64,000 nucleotides of DNA. Source: Mycobacteriaceae bacterium (GTDB taxonomy: Bacteria > Actinomycetota > Actinomycetes > Mycobacteriales > Mycobacteriaceae). Positions 23,243 through 35,168 of the stretch are shown here, in pieces (the stretch's first letter is position 1; each line of letters opens with the position of its first letter). Below the pieces are notes generated by a model, which was not told the origin of the DNA, ran no database searches, and saw only the letters and a program-made list of their open reading frames with translations. Where the stretch lies: NCBI GenBank assembly GCA_019245755.1, contig JAFARC010000068.1, positions 54,861 to 118,860 on the forward strand. The letters are read 5' to 3'. Made by a program: the position numbers and the translations under genes.

Positions 23243-23974
23243 ATGGCCCCGGCGCTGACAGCCGTCACCGACAGCGTGCACTTCGCGGAGACAGAACTGG
23301 TGAACTGGACCCTGGTCACCGACAGCGACGGCGTCATGCTGATCGACGCGGGTTTCCCGGGTAACCGCGACGACGTGCTCACCTCGATTCGGCAGCTGGG
23401 TTTCGGCATCGACGACGTGCGCGCGATCCTGTTGACTCACGCGCACATCGACCATCTCGGCTCGGCAATCTGGTTCGCGAAAACCCATGGCACGCCGGTG
23501 TATTGCCACGCGGACGAGGTGGGGCACGCCAAGCGGGAATACCTCGAGCAGGTGTCGTTGCCGGACATCGCCGCACACGTGTGGCAGCCGCGCTGGCTGA
23601 AATGGTCGCTGGCCATCACCCGCAAAGGTGGGATGGTACGGGACGGCATTCCCACCGCGAGGGCGTTGACGCCGGACGTGGCGGGCACACTGCCCGGCGC
23701 GCCGATGGCGATACCCAGCCACGGCCACACCAGCGGCCACTGCGCATTCGTGGTTGACGGTGTGCTGGTCAGCGGGGACGCGCTGGTGACGGGCCATCCG
23801 GTGTCGACCCGTCGCGGGCCGCAACTGCTGCCGGACCTGTTCAACCACGACCAGAGACGCTGTGTGCGCAGCCTGGCCGCGCTAGGCATGCTCGACACCG
23901 ACGTTTTGCTACCCGGTCATGGACCGCTGTGGCGCGGACCCATCCGCGACGCCGCCGAGCAGGCGGTGCGGTGA
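23243..23974 (+). CDS. Metallo-beta-lactamase-fold hydrolase
   Basis: 243-residue MBL-fold protein corresponding to M. tuberculosis Rv0406c, which is also divergent from fgd1. Zinc-binding motif 1 is LTHAHIDHLGSA (HxHxDH), the third-motif His is in SHGHTSGHCAF, the bridging Asp in 'VSGDAL', and the last His in LLPGHGPLW. These residues support a binuclear metal hydrolase. The physiological substrate is unknown, and beta-lactam hydrolysis should not be assumed. The ATG is chosen for its leaderless promoter spacing and the start of homology. Confidence 0.88.
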   Translation: MAPALTAVTDSVHFAETELVNWTLVTDSDGVMLIDAGFPGNRDDVLTSIRQLGFGIDDVRAILLTHAHIDHLGSAIWFAKTHGTPVYCHADEVGHAKREYLEQVSLPDIAAHVWQPRWLKWSLAITRKGGMVRDGIPTARALTPDVAGTLPGAPMAIPSHGHTSGHCAFVVDGVLVSGDALVTGHPVSTRRGPQLLPDLFNHDQRRCVRSLAALGMLDTDVLLPGHGPLWRGPIRDAAEQAVR

Positions 23975-23994
23975 ACGCGCGACGGCCAGGCTGA

Positions 23995-24375
23995 TCACAG
24001 CGCTTTCTCGAAGGGTCGCAGGTAGGTGATGCCGCGGGCGACGAGATTGGAGTCGTCGGCCCGGGAATATCCAGCCGACCCGTACAGGGCCTCGGCCTCG
24101 GGCTGGCGGTGACCGGTGGCCAGCCAAATCCGGCGATAGCCGTGCTCGATGGTCTCGGCTTCAAGCGCGGCAAGCAGCGCGGTGGCATAGCCGCGACGGC
24201 GATGGGCCGAATCCGTCCAGATGCGTTTGCGCTCGGCGGTGTATTCGTCGTCGTAACGGCGGAACCCGCCGCCGGTGACCGGTTGACCATCCTAGGCGTG
24301 GTGATCGTGCACGCTGCCGCCGTAGCGGTCGGCGTATTCGCGCGCCAGTTCGGCGAGCAGCCTTCCACCAGCAAC
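23995..24375 (-). pseudogene. Decayed GNAT acetyltransferase gene
   Basis: Minus-strand frame with clear GNAT character that is broken. The 3' part, ending at the TGA of 23995-23997, contains the acetyl-CoA-binding region 'HRRRGYATALLAALEAE' and the terminal 'RQPEAEALYGSAGYSR' motif. About 97 codons in from the end lies an in-frame TAG (24292-24294). Upstream of this stop the same frame reads 'LLAELAREYADRYGG', the usual N-terminal helix of this family. The roughly 30 residues normally found between these pieces are missing. A deletion plus a stop has therefore inactivated the gene. The promoter of the SDR gene begins directly beside the relic. Confidence 0.75.
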
Positions 24376-24391
24376 TTGACAGCTGTAAAGT
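24375..24391 (+). promoter_or_regulatory. Near-perfect palindrome overlapping the SDR gene -10 box
   Basis: CTTGACAGCTGTAAAG is a 16-bp palindrome with one mismatched pair. Its right half overlaps TAAAGT (24386-24391, TAnnnT form), 8 bp before the GTG start of the short-chain dehydrogenase. This placement suits a repressor operator on a leaderless promoter. The core ACAGCTGT recurs upstream of the LuxR gene. Confidence 0.45.
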
Positions 24392-24399
24392 TTGGGCTC

Positions 24400-25269
24400 G
24401 TGGACAACATCGGCGGCCGGACCATCGCGATCACCGGGGCAGCGCGCGGCATCGGCCTGGCCACCGCCACGGCCCTGCTCAACCGCGGCGCCCGCGTCGT
24501 GATCGGTGACCGCGACGTCGACGCGCTGGAGTCGGCGGTGACCGGGCTGCAGCGGTTGGGACCGGTGTCGGGCCATCCGCTGGACGTCACGGACCGCGAG
24601 TCGTTCGCCGCGTTCCTGGAAAAGGCGCGCGCCGACGGCGGCGGACACATCGACGTGCTGATCAACAACGCGGGCGTGATGCCGATCGGCTCGTTCCTCG
24701 AACAGTCCGAGCAAGCCATCCGGTCGGCGGTCGAGGTGAACTTCTACGGCGTGCTCACCGGCTGCCAGCTGGTGTTGCCGGAAATGGTCAGGCGCCGCAG
24801 CGGGCACATCGTCAACGTCGCGTCGATGTCGGGTCTGATCCCCGTCCCGGGCCAAGTCGTCTACGTCGGCGCCAAGTTCGCGGTGGTGGGACTGTCCACC
24901 GCGCTGGCCGATGAGTTCGCCCCGCATGGAGTAGAGGTCACCGTGATCATGCCCCCGTTCACGAACACCGAGTTGATCGCCGGCGTCTCGGGTACCGGGG
25001 CCAACAAGCCGGTGCCGCCCGAAGACATCGCCGCCGCGATCGCCAAAGCGCTCGACAAGCCGAAGACCCACGTTTGTATTCCGGGGCCGTTGCGCTTCCT
25101 CGCCGCGCTCGCTTCGATGCTGGGTCCACGAGGCCGGCGCCTGCTCAACACGCGGCTGGGACTCGACCGCGTCTTCCTCGACTTCGACACCGGTGCCCGA
25201 AAGGCCTATGAGGACCGCGCCCGGCAAGCGACCGGCATCATCGAACACCGGCCGGACCGGCCCGCATAA
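24400..25269 (+). CDS. Short-chain dehydrogenase/reductase
   Basis: 289-residue classical SDR using NAD(P). The cofactor motif is TGAARGIG near the N-terminus (residues 12-19), 'NNAG' is present, and the active site is Ser in NVASMSG and Tyr/Lys in YVGAKFA. A C-terminal extension follows the '[17 protein letters not shown]' region, as in several mycobacterial SDRs acting on lipids or steroids; substrate unknown. The GTG is chosen because the Rossmann motif follows immediately and the longer open frame upstream is the antisense of a decayed GNAT gene. The 3' end overlaps the convergent LuxR gene by 32 bp. Confidence 0.87.
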   Translation: MDNIGGRTIAITGAARGIGLATATALLNRGARVVIGDRDVDALESAVTGLQRLGPVSGHPLDVTDRESFAAFLEKARADGGGHIDVLINNAGVMPIGSFLEQSEQAIRSAVEVNFYGVLTGCQLVLPEMVRRRSGHIVNVASMSGLIPVPGQVVYVGAKFAVVGLSTALADEFAPHGVEVTVIMPPFTNTELIAGVSGTGANKPVPPEDIAAAIAKALDKPKTHVCIPGPLRFLAALASMLGPRGRRLLNTRLGLDRVFLDFDTGARKAYEDRARQATGIIEHRPDRPA

Positions 25270-27862
25270 TCGCGGCCAAGTCGCCGCGTGACTTCGCACC
25301 GACCCGCTGGCAGGCGCGATACAGGTGGCCCTCCACCGTGCGCACCGAGGTGACCAGCCGGTCGGCGATCTCTTTGTTGGACAGGCCGGCCGCGACCAGT
25401 TCGGCGACCTCGCGCTGCCGGCCCGTCAACGGCGACGGTGCCACCGGGCTGCGCAGGGCCGGCGTGCAGAGCGCGCCGCACTCGTCGGCCAATTGCCGCG
25501 CCAGCGCCGCGGCATACAGGCCGCGCTTGCGGTGCTGCGCACCGGTGAACGCGATGGCCGCCTGCGCGGCGGCATCGGCGGCCGTGCACCGATCGCCAAG
25601 GGCCGCGTACTGACCGGAGGCCGTCAGCAACCCGTCACCGTCGTTGTCGCGCAGCGATTCAGCGTGTAGCGCAACGATACCGGCAAGCGGCAATGGCAGG
25701 GTGGCGGCCAATTCGGTGGCCCGGGCGGCGGCCGACGCGTCACCCCACTGGATCGCCGCCTGCAGGCAGGCCAGCTCGTGGGTCGGCTGGTTTCGCTCCC
25801 GGGCCAGCTCGCCCGCCTGCCGTACGACGTCGATGGCACGCGCCAGGGAGCCGGCCGAGGCCAGCGACCACCCGGTGGCGACCGACAGCGCGGTCTGCAT
25901 GAACAGATAGTCGGGCGCCACCGCCCGGCCGGCCTCGGCGAGCAGGTCCTCAGCCGCTCTCCGGTTGCCCAACTTCGCATGCGCCTCGATCAGCGCGAAA
26001 TAGCACGCCGGCCGCAAACCCGTTATCACGGTGTGGCTTTCCACTCCGGCCAGCGCTTCCTGCAGGACCGACACCGCACCGCGCAGATCACCGCGCACCA
26101 GGTTGGCCAGACCGCTGAGGAAGGCGAGATTCGCGTAGGCGAGGCCGGGCAGCTCCGCTGCGGTGCCGGCGAGCCGCTGGGCCAGTGCGACGCAGTCATC
26201 CAGGCGTCCGGTCAACCGGCACGCCCGCGCGTACACGCCGCCGAAAAAGAACCGGAAGTGCGACGTCTCGGCCGATTTCGCGGCGCGGGCGAGCGCAGCC
26301 TCGGCGACGACGGCCAGATCGTCGACACAGCCCAGCGCGCCCAGCCCCATCACCAAGGCGACGGACGCCATCATCGACGGGATGTCGGAGAGCGTCCCGG
26401 ATGCCAGCGCGGCGCGGGCCTTGTCGACGGCGGTCTGGCAGCGGGCCGAAATCACGTCGACGCAGGCCTCGACGGCCTGGCGGGCCCATTTTTCGCCGTC
26501 GGACTCCGGACCACCGGCCAGCTCGTCGAGGATGTCGGACGCATCGGAGAGCCGGCCCAGCGTCCAGATCAGGTTCACGGCCCGGACGATGGACCAGAGA
26601 TGCCGATCGCCCTGGCGCTCTCGGCAAATCGCGCTCAGGAACTTCTCCGCGTCATCGCCGCGGCCCATCAACACCATGTTCAGCGCCTGCACGGTCGCGG
26701 CGTCGCTATCGCCGCACTCGGCGGCCGCGCCGGCGAACCGGTCGGCCAGCTCAAGGTCGAGCATCGTCATCGCATAGCGCGCCGAATCCAGATACAGCCG
26801 AGGGTCCGGGTCAAGGTCGGAGTCGAGCCTAAGCAGCGCACGGCGCACGGTGGCGTGCATGTCACGGTCCGGCTGCTCGCCGAGTCGGCGCGCCAGCGTG
26901 CCGCGAATGCTGCACAGATACATCTCGCCCGAACCGGCGCGCCGGAGCTCGCCGAACATCGGGTGCGCGAGCCGGGCCATCAGCGTGGTCGCGGAGCGCT
27001 CCACGGCGACCAGGTGCATCCGCTCGGCAACCTCCACGTCGCGACGGCGTGCGATGTCGCACAACACATCGACGTCGAGCGGTTCGCACAGCGACAGCGC
27101 GTCCAGCACCAGGGCCAGTTCGGGGGTGAGCCGGCCCAGCTGCCGGCCGACCATGTCACTGATGCTCTGCGAGACCACGACGTCGCCGTCCCACATCCAC
27201 ACACCGGCCAGCTGACGGATCCGGCCGGCCGCCACCTGGTCCTGGAGCAGCTGCCGCAGAAACAGCGGATTGCCGCCGGTCAATCGCCAGAACCGGCGCG
27301 CGCTGCGCGCGTCGACCGATCCGCCGAGCATCGCTTCGATCAGGTCCCGGGTCGCCTGCGCGGACAGCGGGTCGAGATCCAGGCGGGTCAGCGTCCCGTC
27401 CTTCCACAGTGCGGTGATCGCGTCGGGCTCGGAGCCGCCGCTGCGCATCGTGACGACCAGCCTGGTGTGGGGCGACTGAGCCAACTGGTGCACCACGTGG
27501 GCGGACAGCCCGTCGAGCAGGTGTGCGTCGTCGATGCCGATGAGCATCCGGCCCCGGCGCGCCGGCGCGACAAAAGAATTGATGATCCTGCGCACGCTGG
27601 GCAGCGGGTCGGAGATCGGATCGCCCATCGACGAGGTGAACGCGCCGAGCGGCAGCGGGCGCGCCGACTCGGTGCCGACGATCCAGGTCGTGCGCCCACC
27701 CGCCGCCGCTGCCTGCGCCACGACTTCACGGGCGAGTCGCGTCTTACCGACCCCTGGGGCTCCGACGATCACCACGCCGGAGTGTGCTCCGGCGCCGCGC
27801 AGCGCCCGACGGATGACCTCGAGTTCGGTGTCCCTCCCGGTCAGCGCATCACCGCTGGTCAC
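25238..27862 (-). CDS. Large ATP-binding LuxR-family transcriptional regulator (LAL type)
   Basis: About 874 residues. The N-terminal AAA/NB-ARC-like ATPase domain has Walker [12 protein letters not shown] and Walker B-like '[11 protein letters not shown]'. A long helical, TPR-like middle region follows, then a C-terminal LuxR helix-turn-helix, '[25 protein letters not shown]', ending within about 60 residues of the stop. Such regulators sense a ligand through the middle region and activate transcription. I chose the GTG at 27862 because a TATGCT -10 element lies 6 bp before it; a GTG 12 codons upstream (27898) would include that element in the gene. No adenylate cyclase domain is present, so it is not the orthologue of Rv0386. 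Target genes are unknown. Confidence 0.87.
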   Translation of the reverse strand: MTSGDALTGRDTELEVIRRALRGAGAHSGVVIVGAPGVGKTRLAREVVAQAAAAGGRTTWIVGTESARPLPLGAFTSSMGDPISDPLPSVRRIINSFVAPARRGRMLIGIDDAHLLDGLSAHVVHQLAQSPHTRLVVTMRSGGSEPDAITALWKDGTLTRLDLDPLSAQATRDLIEAMLGGSVDARSARRFWRLTGGNPLFLRQLLQDQVAAGRIRQLAGVWMWDGDVVVSQSISDMVGRQLGRLTPELALVLDALSLCEPLDVDVLCDIARRRDVEVAERMHLVAVERSATTLMARLAHPMFGELRRAGSGEMYLCSIRGTLARRLGEQPDRDMHATVRRALLRLDSDLDPDPRLYLDSARYAMTMLDLELADRFAGAAAECGDSDAATVQALNMVLMGRGDDAEKFLSAICRERQGDRHLWSIVRAVNLIWTLGRLSDASDILDELAGGPESDGEKWARQAVEACVDVISARCQTAVDKARAALASGTLSDIPSMMASVALVMGLGALGCVDDLAVVAEAALARAAKSAETSHFRFFFGGVYARACRLTGRLDDCVALAQRLAGTAAELPGLAYANLAFLSGLANLVRGDLRGAVSVLQEALAGVESHTVITGLRPACYFALIEAHAKLGNRRAAEDLLAEAGRAVAPDYLFMQTALSVATGWSLASAGSLARAIDVVRQAGELARERNQPTHELACLQAAIQWGDASAAARATELAATLPLPLAGIVALHAESLRDNDGDGLLTASGQYAALGDRCTAADAAAQAAIAFTGAQHRKRGLYAAALARQLADECGALCTPALRSPVAPSPLTGRQREVAELVAAGLSNKEIADRLVTSVRTVEGHLYRACQRVGAKSRGDLAAIMRAGPAGVR

Positions 27863-27868
27863 GCCGCG

Positions 27869-27874
27869 AGCATA
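27869..27874 (-). promoter_or_regulatory. Candidate -10 element of the LuxR gene
   Basis: On the minus strand TATGCT, then 6 bp, then the GTG at 27862. This is leaderless-type spacing and decides the start against the upstream GTG. Confidence 0.45.
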
Positions 27875-27928
27875 ACGCCGGCGAAAATAGCGGGGCACGA
27901 AATTAGCGAGTTTTCATTTCAGCGATCT

Positions 27929-27938
27929 AACAGCTGTT
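27929..27938. promoter_or_regulatory. Palindrome AACAGCTGTT upstream of the LuxR gene
   Basis: Perfect 10-bp palindrome in an AT-richer 50-bp gap, about 65 bp upstream of the chosen LuxR start. It contains the same ACAGCTGT core as the SDR promoter palindrome at 24375-24390, so both may be bound by one protein. Confidence 0.35.
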
Positions 27939-27951
27939 TTACAGACGATTT

Positions 27952-29166
27952 TCAGTCGCGGCGCAGGGCCTGGTCGAGGTCGGCGATCAGGTCGTCCGTG
28001 CCCTCCAGCCCGACCGAGATGCGCACCACCGCGTCACCAAGGCCGATCGCGGCCCGTCCCTGCGGCCCCATGGCGCGGTGCGTGGTGGTCGCCGGATGGG
28101 TGATCAGCGACTTGGCGTCGCCGAGGTTGTTGGAGATGTCGATCACCCGCAGCTTGTCGAGCACCTCGAACGCCCGCTGCTTGCCGCCGTCCTCGGTTGC
28201 GTCGAGCTGGAACGTGACCACGGTGCCGCCGCCGGTCATCTGCCGCTTGGCCAGGTCGTACTGCGGGTGCGACGCCAGGAACGGGTAGCGCACCCAGCGC
28301 ACGGCCGGGTGCCGTTCGAGGAACTCGGCGATCCTGAGCGCCGACGCGGTGCTGTGCTCCACCCGGATCGCCAGTGTCTCAAGGCCTTTCAGTAAGAGCC
28401 AGGCGTTAAACGCGCTGATCGCCGGGCCGGTGTGGCGCATCAGCTTCTGCACCGGGCCGTCGATGTACTCCGGCTCGCCCAGGATCGCCCCGCCGAGCAC
28501 CCTGCCCTGCCCGTCGAGATGCTTGGTGCCCGAGTACACCACGACGTCGACGCCCAGCGGGAAGCCCTGCTGCAGCAGCGGTGTGGCAAAAACGTTGTCC
28601 AGCACCACTTTTGCACCGGCGGCATGGGCCATTTCGGACACCGTGGCGATATCGACGAGCGACTGCATCGGGTTGGACGGCGTCTCGAAGAACACGGCCT
28701 GGGTCGGCTGCGACAGCTCGCGTTCCCACTGTGACAGGTCATCGCCGTCCACAAAGACCGTGTCTATGCCCCAGCGCGGCAGGATCTCGTTACAGACGAC
28801 AAAGCAGGACCCGAAAAGGCTCCGGGCGGCAACCAACCGGTCCCCGGCCGCCAACAGGGCCCCCAACGAGGTGAACACCGCGGCCATGCCGGTCGCGGTC
28901 GCGAAGGCCGCCGGCGCACCTTCCATCAGCCGTAGCCGCTCCTCGAACATCGTGATCGTCGGGTTGCCGTACCGCGAATACACATACCGGTCGATGTCGC
29001 CGGCGAACGCCTTCTCGGCGTCGGCCGCGCTTTGGTAGACGTAACCCGACGTCAGGTACATCGCCTCGGCGGTTTCCTCGAAGCCGGACCGCAGCAGCCC
29101 GCCGCGCACGCCCAGGGTGGCCTGGCTGACACCGTCGGGCAGCGGCTCGGGTGTCTTGATGCTCAC
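27952..29166 (-). CDS. metZ: O-succinylhomoserine sulfhydrylase MetZ
   Basis: PLP enzyme making homocysteine from O-succinylhomoserine and sulfide in methionine synthesis. It matches M. tuberculosis MetZ (Rv0391) nearly throughout over 404 residues. PLP-binding features: 'ATATGMAAVFTSLGALL', 'FFETPSNPMQSLVDI', and the Schiff-base lysine in YSGTKHLDGQG. The GTG start sits inside the rhodanese stop (GTGA overlap), which supports translational coupling and rejects the longer frame. It is the last gene of a purT-rhodanese-metZ operon. Confidence 0.95.
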   Translation of the reverse strand: MSIKTPEPLPDGVSQATLGVRGGLLRSGFEETAEAMYLTSGYVYQSAADAEKAFAGDIDRYVYSRYGNPTITMFEERLRLMEGAPAAFATATGMAAVFTSLGALLAAGDRLVAARSLFGSCFVVCNEILPRWGIDTVFVDGDDLSQWERELSQPTQAVFFETPSNPMQSLVDIATVSEMAHAAGAKVVLDNVFATPLLQQGFPLGVDVVVYSGTKHLDGQGRVLGGAILGEPEYIDGPVQKLMRHTGPAISAFNAWLLLKGLETLAIRVEHSTASALRIAEFLERHPAVRWVRYPFLASHPQYDLAKRQMTGGGTVVTFQLDATEDGGKQRAFEVLDKLRVIDISNNLGDAKSLITHPATTTHRAMGPQGRAAIGLGDAVVRISVGLEGTDDLIADLDQALRRD

Positions 29167-29576
29167 GACTGCTTCCAGGGCAGTCCGACCGCGCGCCAGC
29201 CGGAGCCGCCGCGGTGGCCCCGTTCGTCGAGATGCCCCTCGAAGCCGTCCAAAACGTTGTAGGCCGGCGCGATCCCGGCCGCGGTCGCGGCTTCGGCGGC
29301 ACCGATGGAGCGGTTGCCGGAGCGACACAGAAACACCACCGGCCGATCCCCGGGAGCGACGCCGGCCTCGATCAGGTCGTCGACGAACCTGTCGTTAGCC
29401 CTGCCGTCCACCCCCGACCATTGCACGTACACCACATCGCGACCCAGGCTGGAGATGTCGGGCACACCCACGAACCGCCACTCGGCGTCGGTGCGGCAGT
29501 CGACGAGCACGGCGCCGGGGTGGTCGCTCAGCAGCGTCCATGCCTCCTCGGGCGTGATATCACCTGCGTAGCTCAC
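29163..29576 (-). CDS. Rhodanese-like sulfurtransferase
   Basis: Single-domain rhodanese of 137 residues equivalent to M. tuberculosis Rv0390. The active-site loop is FLCRSGNRS, with the persulfide-carrying cysteine; 'VLVDCRTDAEW' is the conserved N-terminal strand and acid. Coupled translation with metZ suggests that it supplies or handles sulfide or sulfane sulfur for homocysteine formation (inference). It starts 21 bp after the purT stop. Confidence 0.92.
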   Translation of the reverse strand: MSYAGDITPEEAWTLLSDHPGAVLVDCRTDAEWRFVGVPDISSLGRDVVYVQWSGVDGRANDRFVDDLIEAGVAPGDRPVVFLCRSGNRSIGAAEAATAAGIAPAYNVLDGFEGHLDERGHRGGSGWRAVGLPWKQS

Positions 29577-29597
29577 GGCCGTGAGTTTTCCACACCG

Positions 29598-30824
29598 TCA
29601 CCAGTACTTGCGAAGCGCCTCGGCCACCTGGCGCACCCGTTCACGGGCGGTGGTGACATCGGCGGCGGTGGCCAACGCGACACCGAGCCGCCGGCGCGGA
29701 TAACTCTGCGGATAGCCGAACACCCGCACGTCGCTTTCCGGCACCGCCAGCGCGTCGGTGAGTGCCTGCGTCGCCCGCTCGGTGCGGCTTTCGTCGGGCC
29801 CGTGCGCCGAACCGGTCTGGGTGCCGGCGTACACCACCTCCGCGGCGCCGGGCGTGATCATGATCGTGTCCACCGGCAGCCCCAGGATCGCCCTGGCGTG
29901 CAGCTCGAACTCCGACAGCCGCTGCGATCGCAGCGTGACCAACCCGCTGTCGTAGGGCCGGGCGGTGACGTCGGCGAAGTACACCTCGTCGCCCTTGACG
30001 AGGAGCTCGACACCGTACACACCGCGACCGCCGAGCGCGTTGGCGACGCGCGCAGCTATCGACTTGGCCGCCGCCAGAGCGCCGGGCGTCATCGCCTGCG
30101 GCTGCCATGACTCGAGGATGTCGCCGTCGAGCTGGCGGTGCCCGATCGGCTCACAGAAGTGCACCCGGGAGGCCGCCGGGCCCGCGGTGCGCACCGCCAA
30201 CAGGGTTACCTCGTGGTCGATGTCCACCATCGTCTCGACCATGACGCGGGCCTGCGCCACCCGGCCACCGGCCGAGACCGCACGGTCCCACGCCGGGACG
30301 ATGTCGTCGGTACGCAGCAGCACCGACCCGCCGGCGCCGTGCGCGCCGACCACGGGCCGCACGACCAGCGGGAAGCCCGCGTGCCGGGCGATGGCGGTCA
30401 GTTCCTCGGCCGAACCGGCGAACCAGAACGGGGCGGTGGGCAGGCCGAGTTCGTCGGCCGCCAGCCGGCGCAAACCTTCGCGGTCGAGGCTGAGCCGGGA
30501 ACTGCGGGCGGTCGGCACCACGTCGGTCAGCCCGCGCTCGGCGACCGCAGCGAGTGCGTCGTTGGCGATGACCGGGCCGGCCGCGGCGTCGGGCGCCTCG
30601 GCGACGACCAGGTCGGGTTGTTCGCGCTCGATAAGCGCGGTCAGCTCATCGGCGTCGGTCATGTTCACCACGCGCGACCGGTCGGCCACCGCGTGGGCCG
30701 GCGCGTCCGCGTTGCGGTCGACCGCGATCACCACGGCGCCCAGCCGCTGGAACGCGGTGACGAGCTCGCGGCTGAGCTCACCGGCACCCAGCAGCATCAC
30801 AGTCAACGGCGTCTGTTCCGTCAC
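29598..30824 (-). CDS. purT: Formate-dependent phosphoribosylglycinamide formyltransferase PurT
   Basis: ATP-grasp enzyme converting GAR, formate and ATP to formyl-GAR in purine synthesis. From the chosen GTG it is 408 residues. The N-terminal pre-ATP-grasp domain starts 'TVMLLGAGELSREL', 'RPVVGAHGAGGSVLLR' forms the nucleotide loop, and 'GRGVYGVELLVKGDEVYFADVTARP' carries the metal-binding acids. The longer frame upstream lacks homology. First gene of the purT-rhodanese-metZ run, as in M. tuberculosis Rv0389-Rv0391. Confidence 0.94.
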   Translation of the reverse strand: MTEQTPLTVMLLGAGELSRELVTAFQRLGAVVIAVDRNADAPAHAVADRSRVVNMTDADELTALIEREQPDLVVAEAPDAAAGPVIANDALAAVAERGLTDVVPTARSSRLSLDREGLRRLAADELGLPTAPFWFAGSAEELTAIARHAGFPLVVRPVVGAHGAGGSVLLRTDDIVPAWDRAVSAGGRVAQARVMVETMVDIDHEVTLLAVRTAGPAASRVHFCEPIGHRQLDGDILESWQPQAMTPGALAAAKSIAARVANALGGRGVYGVELLVKGDEVYFADVTARPYDSGLVTLRSQRLSEFELHARAILGLPVDTIMITPGAAEVVYAGTQTGSAHGPDESRTERATQALTDALAVPESDVRVFGYPQSYPRRRLGVALATAADVTTARERVRQVAEALRKYW

Positions 30825-30924
30825 GGACCCAGCCTGCCAGATCCGCGCTTGTCGGGTTCGGGCCAAAGCACGTCGACGTAGGTGCGCCGCCGGCCGCCAA
30901 TACAGCGTGTCGGCACCGTCGGGC

Positions 30925-31590
30925 CTAGAGGTGGCCCGCGCGGAGGTGCTCGAACAGACCCGAGCGTGCCAGGATCAGGGCGCTGACCACCAGCACCCAC
31001 ACCGGGAAGGCCAGCGTCACCCACATGCTCAGGTCGCTGGCTATCAGGATCGCAAGCGCGGCAAGGTAACTCAGTGCCACCAGCCAGCGCGGCATCAAGC
31101 CGGTCCGTAGCCAGATCGTCGCCAGCGAAATCATGAACACCGATGCCATCCGGATGGCGTAGGTCTTGCAGGTCGACAGCACGACCATCTTGCCGAACTC
31201 GATCACCTCGAGGTGGGCGGCCGGGTCGGTGGACGCCGTGTTGATGGCCACCAGAGCGGCAGCCGCGGCCATGCCGACGAACATCATCGCCAGGAACAAG
31301 ATGCCGCTGCCCACGAACACCGTTGCGAAGAAGCGATCCTCGTAGCGGCCGAACCCGTCGCGAACCACCCCGATGAACCACAGGAATGCGATCCCGGCGA
31401 ACGGCATCAGCACCGTCGCGGTGGCGATGCCGTTGTGGTTGGTCTTCAGCCAGTCGCCGGTGTCCTTGATGCCCTCGGGCATTCTGGCGCGGACCAGGAT
31501 GATCGACGCCCCGAACAACAGCGCGAACACCACGCCGGCCAGCGCGGCCGCGCGCGGCGTGCTGAGTGCGCGGAAGGTGGGTTCTGTCAC
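30925..31590 (-). CDS. Conserved hypothetical integral membrane protein (about six helices)
   Basis: 221 residues with roughly six hydrophobic segments: 'LAGVVFALLFGASIILV', 'TVLMPFAGIAFLWFIGV', 'VFVGSGILFLAMMFVGMAAAAALV', 'YAIRMASVFMISLATIWL', 'LVALSYLAALAILIA' and 'LAFPVWVLVVSALILA'. There are no charged catalytic motifs. The family is not one I can name. It lies exactly at the junction between the Rv0389-like and Rv0356-like synteny blocks and is not in M. tuberculosis order at this point, so it may have been inserted or retained at the rearrangement. Confidence 0.78.
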   Translation of the reverse strand: MTEPTFRALSTPRAAALAGVVFALLFGASIILVRARMPEGIKDTGDWLKTNHNGIATATVLMPFAGIAFLWFIGVVRDGFGRYEDRFFATVFVGSGILFLAMMFVGMAAAAALVAINTASTDPAAHLEVIEFGKMVVLSTCKTYAIRMASVFMISLATIWLRTGLMPRWLVALSYLAALAILIASDLSMWVTLAFPVWVLVVSALILARSGLFEHLRAGHL

Positions 31591-31671
31591 GGCGTCATCG
31601 TCGCACTTCCGACGCGAAACTCGATCGGCTGCGCTGCGCGGCGTGTCGCCGCTTGGGCTCGAGCGTCGCGG

Positions 31672-34317
<2,646 letters not shown>

Positions 34318-34344
34318 CGGCGCGCGGCGCTGTAGTTTCGTGGG

Positions 34345-35127
34345 GTGAGCATCCGGCCGCTGCGCCAGTCTTCGGTGCGTCCCAGCCCGGTCTTCTTGGC
34401 CATCGTCGCGATCACCGCCATCGGCGGCGTGCTGGCGTGGCTGGCCGCCAACTCGGTTCGGCCGCTGGCCTACGTCGGCGTGTTCGTGCTCGTCGTCGGG
34501 GGCTGGCTGGTGTCGCTGTGCCTGCACGAGTTCGGGCACGCCTACCTGGCCTGGCGATACGGCGACCACGACGTCGCCGTACGCGGCTACCTGACGCTCA
34601 ACCCGCTGAAATACTCCAACCCGCTGCTGTCGATCGGGTTGCCGCTGCTGTTCATCGCGCTGGGCGGGATCGGCCTGCCGGGCGGGGCGGTGTATGTACG
34701 CACATCGTGGATGACGCCGTGGCGGCGCACGATGGTCGCGCTGGCGGGCGCGTTGGCGAACGTGGTGCTGGCGGTGGTGCTGCTGGTGCTGGTGCACGCG
34801 CTCTACGACCCCGGCCACGCGGTGTTCTGGTCGGGCGTGACATTCCTGGGCTTTCTGCAGGTGACCGCGGTCGTGCTGAACCTACTGCCGATCCCCGGGC
34901 TGGACGGTTACGGCGCGCTGGAGCCGCACCTGAGCCCGGAGACCCAGCGCGCGGTCGAGCCCGCCAAGCAGTTCGGCTTTTTGCTGCTGCTCGTGGTGCT
35001 GATCGCCCCGCCGCTCAACCACTGGTTCTTCTCGATCGTCTACTGGTTCTTCAACCTGTCCGGGGTACCTTCGACCTTGGCGGCGATCGGCGGGCAGCTC
35101 ACGCGGTTCTGGTCCGCCTGGCGCTGA
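34345..35127 (+). CDS. Site-2 protease family (M50) membrane metallopeptidase
   Basis: 260 residues, about six membrane segments. The zinc motif HEFGH lies in the second segment ('LCLHEFGHAYLAW', around residues 53-65), and the third ligand in 'LNLLPIPGLDGYGALE' (N/LPxPGLDG). This matches M. tuberculosis Rv0359. Members of this subgroup resemble RseP/Rip proteases but lack PDZ domains. A substrate such as an anti-sigma factor is possible but not shown. Starts 27 bp after the Rv0358-like stop. Confidence 0.9.
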   Translation: MSIRPLRQSSVRPSPVFLAIVAITAIGGVLAWLAANSVRPLAYVGVFVLVVGGWLVSLCLHEFGHAYLAWRYGDHDVAVRGYLTLNPLKYSNPLLSIGLPLLFIALGGIGLPGGAVYVRTSWMTPWRRTMVALAGALANVVLAVVLLVLVHALYDPGHAVFWSGVTFLGFLQVTAVVLNLLPIPGLDGYGALEPHLSPETQRAVEPAKQFGFLLLLVVLIAPPLNHWFFSIVYWFFNLSGVPSTLAAIGGQLTRFWSAWR

Positions 35128-35140
35128 CCCGCTTGCCATA

Positions 35141-35162
35141 TATGCGTCATCACGCATAGATT
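35141..35162 (+). promoter_or_regulatory. Operator-like palindrome overlapping a leaderless promoter of the CDF gene
   Basis: TATGCGT-CATC-ACGCATA is a perfect inverted repeat (35141-35158). It overlaps the -10 box TAGATT (35157-35162), which is followed by 6 bp and the ATG. Placement over the polymerase site, next to a metal exporter, suits an ArsR/SmtB-type metal-sensing repressor. The repressor gene is not in this window. Confidence 0.6.
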
Positions 35163-35168
35163 GCAGTT

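Noticed and set aside
23243..23974. A beta-lactam resistance gene
   Set aside because: The MBL fold is shared by many hydrolases, and gene context (fgd1) and family do not support beta-lactamase activity.
25238..27862. Orthologue of Rv0386 (cyclase-LuxR)
   Set aside because: No guanylate/adenylate cyclase domain is present and the genomic position differs; only the general LuxR-ATPase architecture is shared.
25778..28288. 836-codon plus-strand open frame
   Set aside because: Fully antisense to the LuxR regulator and the end of metZ. Composition is Arg/Gln/His-rich shadow coding with no domain, start site or ribosome-binding site.
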